Both the position numbers and the translations under genes were made by a program. Shown one piece after another: positions 58,033-64,000 of a DNA stretch of 64,000 nt (positions are counted from its first letter, which is position 1; each line of letters opens with the position of its first letter). Under the pieces are notes generated by a model. It was given only the letters and a program-made list of their open reading frames with translations, made no database searches and was not told the DNA's origin. The stretch is from Acidobacteriota bacterium (lineage in GTDB: Bacteria; Acidobacteriota; Terriglobia; Bryobacterales; Bryobacteraceae): the NCBI GenBank assembly GCA_025353165.1, contig JANXRE010000071.1, forward strand, positions 58,962 through 122,961, written 5' to 3'.

Positions 58033-58605
58033 TTATCCGCCTATTTGCCACCGCTTTAATTTCGGCAGAAGTTTCCTGACTACCATTGTCGTGAGGATAA
58101 AGAGCAGCACCCCCAGTCCAATGGAGATCTGCGTGAACCACGGACCCAGCAATTCGTGCGCGTCGGAAACGCCCTCCGCCCGGTAGCCGAACCCGAACGT
58201 GTCAGGTCCGATCCAGAGCCCGGTACGGTCGGGAAACAAGGGCTTCAAGAGGCCGGCCAGGACGAAGCTCGCGCCCATGATATATCCGACGAAGGCGATC
58301 AGAAAGACAGCGAACCCGTGAATGCCGGTCATGGCCCAGCGGAAACTCGCCTTCAGGATGGTCCAGGGCGAGAACGAGGAGCGGGCGCGGCGCACTAGGG
58401 CGCCGCTCGAGTAATCGCGCGCGAGTTCTTCGGGCGGTCCGAGCCGCGCGAGGGTCTCGGGAACCGTCAGGCTGGATTCGGCGATGCGATCGCGAACGTG
58501 CGTGCGAATCTCCTCGACGATATCCTCCCGCTCCGCCACGCTCAAACCGGCCAGCGCCTTGCGAAGCCGGGCGACATAAACTTCGATGGGATCATCGGGT
58601 GTCAT
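58033..58605 (-). CDS. HAAS-domain membrane protein (DUF1700-like)
   Basis: The N-terminal ~70 residues form the HAAS domain (VYVARLRKALAGLSVAERED, VRDRIAESSLTVPETLARLG), found next to PadR regulators. About three membrane helices follow (HGFAVFLIAFVGYIMGASFVLAG and others). The ATG at 58605 overlaps the padR stop (ATGA) and has GGAG eight bases before it; an ATG two codons upstream is a less well spaced alternative. It is 190 residues and probably senses or relays a membrane signal with PadR. Confidence 0.85.
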   Translation of the reverse strand: MTPDDPIEVYVARLRKALAGLSVAEREDIVEEIRTHVRDRIAESSLTVPETLARLGPPEELARDYSSGALVRRARSSFSPWTILKASFRWAMTGIHGFAVFLIAFVGYIMGASFVLAGLLKPLFPDRTGLWIGPDTFGFGYRAEGVSDAHELLGPWFTQISIGLGVLLFILTTMVVRKLLPKLKRWQIGG

Positions 58606-58982
58606 TTGCATTGCTCCTTCTTGGAAACCAGCGGGCCGACGAGAGCGCTCAAGCCCGCCGCGAATTCGATCCATGCGTCAGCCATCCGGGTGGCGCGAGC
58701 GCGGCCCTGGCGGGTGAGCGAGTAGTATTTGCGGGGATGGCCGGACTCGGATTCCACCCACTGGGAATCGACCAGCCCATCCTGGCGCAGCCGGTTGAGG
58801 ATGGGATAGATGGTGCCTTCCGACAGCACCAGGTTCGAATGCTGTTCCAGCGCCCGCAGAATCTCCAGCCCGTAGCTGCGGCCGGGCGCGAGAACGGCCA
58901 GAACCGCCAGTTCCAGGCAGCCTTTGCGAAGCTGGGCTTCCCACTTTGCGCCGTCGTCCTCGCGCCCGCTATTACCAAGCAT
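58602..58982 (-). CDS. PadR-family transcriptional regulator
   Basis: A winged-helix repressor of 126 residues. AVLAPGRSYGLEILRALEQ, EGTIYPILNRLRQDGLVDSQW and ESGHPRKYYSLTRQGRARA are the PadR signature. The ATG at 58982 is preferred to an upstream start at 59042, since the added residues are unlike the family and overlap the operator palindromes. It is co-transcribed with the HAAS gene. Palindromes next to its start suggest autoregulation. Confidence 0.92.
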   Translation of the reverse strand: MLGNSGREDDGAKWEAQLRKGCLELAVLAVLAPGRSYGLEILRALEQHSNLVLSEGTIYPILNRLRQDGLVDSQWVESESGHPRKYYSLTRQGRARATRMADAWIEFAAGLSALVGPLVSKKEQCK

Positions 58983-58986
58983 GGGA

Positions 58987-59019
58987 CGATACCTTGTATC
59001 GCATAGTAATATGCTATGC
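58987..59019. promoter_or_regulatory. Paired palindromes at the padR start
   Basis: Two adjacent inverted repeats: CGATAC-CTT-GTATCG (58987-59001) and GCATAG-TAATATG-CTATGC (59001-59019). They abut the padR ATG and share one base. Placement right at the start codon fits an operator for PadR binding, with a short or absent leader. Confidence 0.7.
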
Positions 59020-59145
59020 CTAACCACCGGACAGGTCAACACAAATTCAATCGGGAATCGCGCATCCGAGATGCTCGCTCTTGGTGCTGACGACGACGAT
59101 TATGAGTCCGGGCGGCGCGATTAGGGGACAGGTTTGATATCACAA

Positions 59146-59169
59146 TAGGTGCATAGGTGTTTAGGTGTT
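59146..59169 (+). promoter_or_regulatory. Triple 8-base direct repeat upstream of the RHH/PIN pair
   Basis: TAGGTGCA, TAGGTGTT and TAGGTGTT follow one another without spacing, and a weaker fourth (TGGGTGTA) lies ten bases beyond. The stretch is AT-richer than its flank and sits 27 bases before the antitoxin ATG. Direct octamer repeats are typical of ribbon-helix-helix operators, so this is probably the autoregulation site. Confidence 0.72.
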
Positions 59170-59195
59170 TATCCGTTTGGGTGTATAGTTGCCGT

Positions 59196-59465
59196 ATGGA
59201 AGAAGCCGTCCGGTGGAACATCAAGGTCTCCAGGGAAACGGACCTGACGCTGCGCACTTTTCTGGGTGCCCGCGGCATGAAGAAGGGCGACCTTTCGAAA
59301 TTCATCGAGGAAGCCGTGCGCTGGCGCGTGTTCGATCGCACTGTCCAGGACATCAAGGCGCACAACGCCGATACCGGCCCGGGCGAGTTGCAGAGCCTCA
59401 TTGATGAAGCCGTGCGCGAGGTTCGCGCGGAGCGTCGCGCTAAAGGGAAGGCCGACAAAGCCTGA
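59196..59465 (+). CDS. Ribbon-helix-helix antitoxin-like protein
   Basis: An 89-residue protein. WNIKVSRETDLTLRTFLG is a beta strand plus helix as in CopG/RHH proteins, and GDLSKFIEEAVRWRVF the second helix. The C-terminal half (VQDIKAHNADTGPGELQSLI, VREVRAERRAKGKADKA) is charged and probably contacts the toxin. The ATG at 59196 is used rather than an in-frame upstream start in the operator region. It overlaps the toxin start by one base (TGATG). Confidence 0.88.
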   Translation: MEEAVRWNIKVSRETDLTLRTFLGARGMKKGDLSKFIEEAVRWRVFDRTVQDIKAHNADTGPGELQSLIDEAVREVRAERRAKGKADKA

Positions 59466-59875
59466 TGCGCGTGGTAGTCGATACCAACATCCTGGTTTCG
59501 GCGCTCATGGTCCAAACAGGGCACCCGGCCACGATCTATCGCGCGTGGCGGGAGGGGTTTGTCACGCTTCTGATCTGCGCGGAGCAGCTTGACGAACTTC
59601 GCGCCACGCTGCGAAAGCCCGCGGTCGCCGAGCGAATCCAACCATACAAAGCCGGCCGCATGGTCAACCAACTGAAAGAGCTTGCGGAACACGTCGGGCG
59701 GATTCCACATGTGGAGCGCTCCCCGGATCCTACCGGCGATTTCCTCCTGGGCCTGTCGGAAGCCGGCCAGTCCGATTATCTCGTGACGGGCGACAAGCGC
59801 GAACTCCTGGTCCTCAACCGTCACCACGCCACACGCATCGTGTCCGCTAAGGAATTCGCCGCGCTGTTTGAATGA
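59465..59875 (+). CDS. PIN-domain toxin (VapC-like, COG1569 type)
   Basis: A 136-residue PIN nuclease. The metal-binding acids are Asp6 (RVVVDTNILVSAL), Glu44 (QLDELRATL), Asp92 (DPTGDFLLGL) and Asp104 or Asp110 (SDYLVTGDKREL). The order matches the COG1569 PIN toxins, which cleave RNA. It is coupled to the RHH antitoxin and appears intact, in contrast to the broken toxins elsewhere in the window. Confidence 0.9.
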   Translation: MRVVVDTNILVSALMVQTGHPATIYRAWREGFVTLLICAEQLDELRATLRKPAVAERIQPYKAGRMVNQLKELAEHVGRIPHVERSPDPTGDFLLGLSEAGQSDYLVTGDKRELLVLNRHHATRIVSAKEFAALFE

Positions 59876-59917
59876 GCGGTTCCGTCGCAACCCCTGCTAC
59901 CATTTGAGTTCCCGAAT

Positions 59918-61207
59918 ATGCACTGGAAACTGTCCGTCTTCCTGGCTGGCGCTTCTCTTTTCGCGCAAACCGCCCCCATCGCCTTTTCCGGCGCGCGCAT
60001 CATCCCCATCGCCGGACCGGAGATCCCGGACGGAGTGCTCGTCGTCCAGAACGGTAAAATCCTGGCGGTCGGTCCGGCCGCATCCACGCGAATCCCTCCG
60101 GATGCGCAAAGGCAGGATCTGCGCGGCAAGATCGTGATGCCGGGCCTGGTGGATTCGCACTCCCATATCGGCGGACCGGAAGGCGCGGACTCGAGCGCTC
60201 CCATCCAGCCCGACGTGCGCATTCTGGACTCCGTCAACCCGCGTAGTTCGTCCATCCAGAAGGCGCAGGCCGGCGGCATCACCACCGCCAATGTCATGCC
60301 CGGCTCCGGCCACCTGCTCAGCGGCCAGACGCTCTATCTGAAGTTGCGAGACGGGAACACCATTGACGATCTGCTGATCCACACGGCGGACGGCCGGATT
60401 GCCGGCGGCATGAAGATGGCGAACGGCACGAACTCCATCCGGGCCTCCCCATTCCCCGGGACTCGCGGCAAGTCGGCGGCGCTCGTGCGGGAACAGTTCA
60501 TCAAGGCCCAGGAATACCGGGACAAGATCCAGAAGGCCGCCGGCGACGCTTCCAAGCTGCCTCCGCGCGATCTCAAGATGGAAGGCCTCGTCGAAGTGCT
60601 CGACGGCAAGCGCACCGTGCAGTTCCACACCCACCGCGCCGACGACATCCTGACCGCGCTGCGCCTGGCGAAGGAATTCAACTTCCGCATCGTGCTGCAC
60701 CACGTGAGCGACGCGACGCTGGTGGCGAATGAGATCGCGAAAGCCGGCGCGCCCGTTTCCCTGATCGTGATCGACAGCCCGGGCGGCAAGCTGGAAGCCC
60801 TCAACGTTTCTTTCGGCAGCGGCGCGGCGCTCGAAAAGGCCGGCGTGTTGACCGGCTTCCACACCGACGACGGCATCACCGATTCCCGCCTGTTGTTACG
60901 CTCTCCCGCGCTGGCCGTCCGCGCTGGAATGTCGCGCGAGAAAGCGCTCTACGCCGTGACGATGGCGAACGCGAGAATGCTGGATCTGGATTCGCGCGTT
61001 GGCTCGTTGGAGCCCGGCAAGGACGCCGATTTCGTTGTCCTGTCGGGCGATCCGCTCAGCGTCTATACACATGTACTGCAAACCTGGATCGAGGGCAAGA
61101 AGGTGTTCGACCGCTCCGATCCAAAAGACCACCTGTACGCCGTGGGCGGGGTCGGCGCGAGCCACGACCCTGGCGAGTTGCACGTCGACGAAGAGGAGGA
61201 ACGATAA
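59918..61207 (+). CDS. Amidohydrolase-family metal enzyme
   Basis: A signal peptide (KLSVFLAGASLFAQTAP) suggests export. The metal-ligand motif is His81 and His83 in GLVDSHSHIGG. Further candidate ligands are His237/His239 (FHTHRADD), His261/His262 (LHHVSDA) and Asp317/Asp318 (HTDDGI). The beta-sandwich ends are normal (SGARIIPIAGPEIPDGVLVV, SLEPGKDADFVVLSGDPL). At 429 residues it is an imidazolonepropionase-like enzyme with unknown substrate. It overlaps the next, homologous gene by one base. Confidence 0.9.
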   Translation: MHWKLSVFLAGASLFAQTAPIAFSGARIIPIAGPEIPDGVLVVQNGKILAVGPAASTRIPPDAQRQDLRGKIVMPGLVDSHSHIGGPEGADSSAPIQPDVRILDSVNPRSSSIQKAQAGGITTANVMPGSGHLLSGQTLYLKLRDGNTIDDLLIHTADGRIAGGMKMANGTNSIRASPFPGTRGKSAALVREQFIKAQEYRDKIQKAAGDASKLPPRDLKMEGLVEVLDGKRTVQFHTHRADDILTALRLAKEFNFRIVLHHVSDATLVANEIAKAGAPVSLIVIDSPGGKLEALNVSFGSGAALEKAGVLTGFHTDDGITDSRLLLRSPALAVRAGMSREKALYAVTMANARMLDLDSRVGSLEPGKDADFVVLSGDPLSVYTHVLQTWIEGKKVFDRSDPKDHLYAVGGVGASHDPGELHVDEEEER

Positions 61208-62388
61208 TGCGCGCCGCTCTCTTCACGCTCTTACTCCCCGCGCTCGCCTGCGCCCAGATCGCAATTCAAGGCGATACGGTTTACACCATGGCCGGAGCGC
61301 CGATTCCGAACGGCGTCGTTTTGATCCGCGATGGAAAGATCGAACGCGTCGGGTCTGCCTCGCAAGTTCCCATCCCGGCGGGCTACAAGAAACTCCAGGC
61401 GAAGGTCGTGACACCGGGCCTGGTGGATGCTCACTCGACGCTCGGACTCTCCGGAGCGCTGAACGTCCCGGCCGATCAGATGCAAGTGGAGCGTTCGTCC
61501 GCCATGCAGCCCGAACTGCGCGCCATCGATGCGTACAACCCACGCGAGCAGTTGATCGAATATGTGCGCCGTTTCGGCGTGACGACGATTCACGCCGGTC
61601 ACGGTCCCGGCATCCTGATCTCCGGGCAGACCATGATCGCGAAGACGGCGGGCAACACCGTCGAAGAAGCGACGATCGTGCCGTTCGCGATGGTCGCGGC
61701 GACCCTCGGTGATGGCGCGCGCGAAAGCGGCGCGGGAAAATCGCCGGGTTCGCGATCCAAGGCGGCGGCGATGCTGCGCGCCGAATTGATCAAGGCTCAG
61801 GAGTTCCCGAACAAGAAGGAGCCGGGCCGCGACATCCACCTCGAAACTCTGGGGCGCGTGGTCAAAGGCGAAATCCCCCTCCTGGTGACGGTTCATCGCG
61901 CCGACGACATCCTCACCGCCATCCGCATCGCGAAGGAGTTCCACCTGAAGCTGGTGCTGGACGGCGCGGCCGAGGCGCACCTGGTGCTGGACGAGATCAA
62001 GGCTTCGGGATACCCGGTGATTCTGCACCCGACCATGTTCCGCGCGGGGGGAGAGACCGAGAATATCAGCTTCGAGACGGCCTCCCGGCTGCGCGCCGCC
62101 GGTATTCCGTTCGCGCTGCAGAGCGGGTACGAGGGCTATGTCCCAAAAACGCGAGTCATCCTGTTTGAAGCGGCGATTGCCGCGGCGAATGGCCTGACTT
62201 TCGAGCAGGCTCTTTCGAGCATCACCATCGACGCCGCGCGGATTCTCGGAATCGACAAGCGGGTCGGCTCGCTCGAGCCGGGCAAGGACGCCGACGCCGC
62301 GCTTTATGACGGAGACCCTTTCGAGTACATGAGCCACTGCATCGGAGTCGTTCTGAACGGCGCTGTGGTCAGCGACGTCCGCCAGTAA
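61207..62388 (+). CDS. Degenerate amidohydrolase paralogue
   Basis: A 393-residue homologue of the preceding gene. It has a signal peptide (AALFTLLLPALACAQ) and the same sandwich ends (SLEPGKDADAALYDGDPFEY). The metal motif is broken: HST (76-78) for HSH, LDGA (251-254) for LHHV, and no HTDDG equivalent. Only His230 (VTVHRADD) remains of the main ligands. It probably acts as a partner of the upstream enzyme or a binding protein. Loss of several ligands together argues against error. Confidence 0.85.
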   Translation: MRAALFTLLLPALACAQIAIQGDTVYTMAGAPIPNGVVLIRDGKIERVGSASQVPIPAGYKKLQAKVVTPGLVDAHSTLGLSGALNVPADQMQVERSSAMQPELRAIDAYNPREQLIEYVRRFGVTTIHAGHGPGILISGQTMIAKTAGNTVEEATIVPFAMVAATLGDGARESGAGKSPGSRSKAAAMLRAELIKAQEFPNKKEPGRDIHLETLGRVVKGEIPLLVTVHRADDILTAIRIAKEFHLKLVLDGAAEAHLVLDEIKASGYPVILHPTMFRAGGETENISFETASRLRAAGIPFALQSGYEGYVPKTRVILFEAAIAAANGLTFEQALSSITIDAARILGIDKRVGSLEPGKDADAALYDGDPFEYMSHCIGVVLNGAVVSDVRQ

Positions 62389-62406
62389 ACGGCTATCCTG
62401 AATATT

Positions 62407-62706
62407 ATGGCGCCGGACCAGCAGCCCACCAACATCCAGATTTCGAAGCGCGGCGATTATCGCGACAGCTACGCCAACAGCGTGCAGGTCCGCATGACCA
62501 TGTGGGACTTCTTTCTCACCTTCGGCGTCATGTCCGACGCCAACGCGGAGCGCGTTCTGATTGAGGCGTTTCAAGGAATATACCTGAGCCCCCAGCAGGC
62601 CAAGGCCCTGTCGAATATTCTTCAGCAGAACATCATTCAATATGAGGGAGCGTTCGGCGAGATCCGCCTCGAGCCGCAGTCCGCGGCCGGCGGAGTGATC
62701 CAGTAA
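62407..62706 (+). CDS. DUF3467 protein
   Basis: A 99-residue protein with the DUF3467 pattern: RGDYRDSYANSVQVRMTMWD (the SYANSV-x-V-x-M core), FFLTFGVMS, then LSPQQAKALSNILQQNI and the end segment EGAFGEIRLE. The family is widespread and uncharacterised. It lies 18 bases after the amidohydrolase stop. Confidence 0.85.
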   Translation: MAPDQQPTNIQISKRGDYRDSYANSVQVRMTMWDFFLTFGVMSDANAERVLIEAFQGIYLSPQQAKALSNILQQNIIQYEGAFGEIRLEPQSAAGGVIQ

Positions 62707-62710
62707 TCAG

Positions 62711-64000
62711 GTGCGCGTTCCGGTGTTCGAGGCGTCCACGCCGGCACGAGCGCCGAGCGCCACGTCCTACGCCATCTTGTTTGCGGCCTTCGTACTCGTG
62801 GCGCTGGCCATCCACGGGCCATATCTGACGCTGCCGTACTTCTGGGATGAGTTGGGCCAGTTCGTTCCCGCCTCCCTCGACATCCTGCGCGACGGCGCGC
62901 TGGTGCCGCACTCCACCGTGCCCAACGTGCACCCGCCCGGCGTCATGCTCTATCTCGCGCTGGTCTGGCGGATCTTCGGGTACTCCATCGTGGCCACGCG
63001 CGTCGCGATGCTCCTGGTGGCCGCCGCCGGGCTCTACGTATCGTTCCTACTCGCGATTCGCTTGGGCCGCGGCGTCCCGGGCGCGCCGGCGTTCACCGCC
63101 GTGCTGCTCCTCATCGCGACTCCGCTGTTCTTCACGCAGGCGATGATGGCCCAGCTCGATATGCCGGCGATGGTGCTAAGCGCCCTGGCGCTGCTGCTGT
63201 TTATCGAGGACCGTTTCGCCTGGTCGGCCGCGGCTTGTACGGCGCTGGTGCTGGTGAAGGAGACCGGAGCCATCGCGCCGGTGCTGTTCGGAGCCTGGCT
63301 CGGCTTGCGCGAAAAGCGCTGGCGGGAGGCATCCTATTTCCTCGCCCCATTTGTGCCGCTCGCGGCCTGGATCTACCTCCTTTGGAGCAAGACCGGCAAC
63401 GTGCTGGGCGATGCGGGCTTCGCCCACTACAACGTCGCCTGGTCGCTTCACCCCGTGCGAATCGCCGCGGCCGTGGTCCGCCGGCTGTATTTCCTGTTCG
63501 TCGCCGACTTCCGGTGGATCGGCACGCTGGTTCTTTGGCGGGCGCGCCGCGCCATCCGCGGCAAGGCGTGGACCGTCGCCGGCCTGTTCGGCGTCCTGCA
63601 CGTGGGCGCGATGTGCGTCTTTGGAGGCGCCGCTCTGGAGCGCTATCTGCTCCCGGCGTTCCCGATTCTGTACGCGGCGATGGGCGCGGCCTGGTCCCAC
63701 CTGGAACGGAAGACTCGGCTGATCACGCAAGCCGCCTGCCTGCTGGGCCTGTTCGCCGGCTTTTTCTGGAACTCGCCGTATCCCTTCCCGCTCGAAAACA
63801 ACCTGGCGATGGTCGATTTCGTGGACCTCCAGCGGGCCGCGGCCGGGTATCTCGAGGACCACGCCCCCGGCGCGACGGTCGCCACCGCGTGGCCCTACAC
63901 GGCGGCGCTCCGCGAGCCGGATTTTGGGTTCGTTTCGAATCGTTTTCCGGTCGTCGAGACGGAGGATTTCCACGTTGCCAACGTGACCGGCAAGGTCGCG
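62711..64000 (+). CDS. Membrane glycosyltransferase (GT39/ArnT-like), incomplete
   Basis: An open frame from the GTG at 62711 runs off the window end. The N-terminal segment has a membrane helix and then the motif YFWDELGQFVPASLDIL, in which the Asp-Glu fits the first-loop acidic motif of GT-C enzymes. HSTVPNVHPPGVMLYLAL and MMAQLDMPAMVLSALALLLF follow, then several further helices (AACLLGLFAGFFWNSPYPF). The protein is likely to transfer a sugar from a polyprenyl-phosphate donor to lipid or protein. The 3' end is outside the window. Confidence 0.85.
   Translation, partial: MRVPVFEASTPARAPSATSYAILFAAFVLVALAIHGPYLTLPYFWDELGQFVPASLDILRDGALVPHSTVPNVHPPGVMLYLALVWRIFGYSIVATRVAMLLVAAAGLYVSFLLAIRLGRGVPGAPAFTAVLLLIATPLFFTQAMMAQLDMPAMVLSALALLLFIEDRFAWSAAACTALVLVKETGAIAPVLFGAWLGLREKRWREASYFLAPFVPLAAWIYLLWSKTGNVLGDAGFAHYNVAWSLHPVRIAAAVVRRLYFLFVADFRWIGTLVLWRARRAIRGKAWTVAGLFGVLHVGAMCVFGGAALERYLLPAFPILYAAMGAAWSHLERKTRLITQAACLLGLFAGFFWNSPYPFPLENNLAMVDFVDLQRAAAGYLEDHAPGATVATAWPYTAALREPDFGFVSNRFPVVETEDFHVANVTGKVA

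Overview
The window looks like a chromosomal segment of a GC-rich Acidobacteriota bacterium, most like Bryobacterales/Solibacter. This rests on an alternative complex III plus caa3 oxidase locus, VWFA-like proteins of the acidobacterial type, an exosortase-type TPR lipoprotein, and a family of short palindrome-rich spacer repeats whose compensated hairpins I remember as common in that group. The taxonomic call is an inference, not a measured result.

Layout. 0.1-2.9 kb: tyrS, folP and a LolA-like carrier. 3.0-10.2 kb: a type IV pilus / type II secretion assembly operon (pilC, pilB, pilM-, pilN-, pilO- and pilP-like genes, then a pseudopilin-like protein). 10.2-15.6 kb: a degenerate ABC ATPase fused to a Wzt-like domain, a two-domain methyltransferase, a DUF1080 protein, an atypical SDR and a Tat-exported protein. 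Three copies of a ~120 bp repeat lie between 2.9 and 14.7 kb, and a fourth partial copy lies in the SCO gene near 40.6 kb. 15.7-18.8 kb: a lytic transglycosylase, then a decaying three-gene islet (proteasome-like Ntn-hydrolase, small acidic protein, PemK/MazF-like toxin) next to tRNA-Lys. 19-23 kb: glycogen phosphorylase, a cysteine-rich protein and an alcohol dehydrogenase. 23.2-29.4 kb: a six-gene minus-strand operon that joins a PrsT-like TPR lipoprotein and a CPBP protease to HAD, PfkB, ROK and SIS sugar-phosphate enzymes.

29.5-30.7 kb and 35.6-36.1 kb are scars: truncated genes stitched to the 3' ends of transposase genes. Between them lies an amino-acid catabolism cluster (permease, ornithine-cyclodeaminase-like, ALDH7-like, metallo-hydrolase). 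36.1-48.4 kb is a continuous minus-strand respiratory operon, actA-B-C-D-E-F, a small membrane protein, sco, ctaC-D-E-F. It encodes a quinol-to-oxygen pathway without bc1, and a histidine kinase / response regulator pair with an XRE-type output domain is transcribed divergently from it.

50.6-52.5 kb: an ECF sigma factor with a membrane anti-sigma, then a DUF433 antitoxin with a damaged PIN-like toxin. 52.7-54.8 kb: groES-groEL with a CIRCE operator and a strong terminator. 54.9-59 kb: a VWFA pseudogene, an intact VWFA-like secreted protein and a PadR/HAAS pair with palindromic operator. 59.1-59.9 kb: an intact ribbon-helix-helix/PIN toxin-antitoxin pair with an iterated operator. 59.9-64 kb: two tandem amidohydrolases (one lacking metal ligands), a DUF3467 protein and an incomplete membrane glycosyltransferase running off the end.

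The strongest candidates for something undescribed are the Ntn-hydrolase/toxin islet, the PrsT-CPBP-heptose-like operon, the ATPase-dead Wzt-like protein and the hairpin repeat family.
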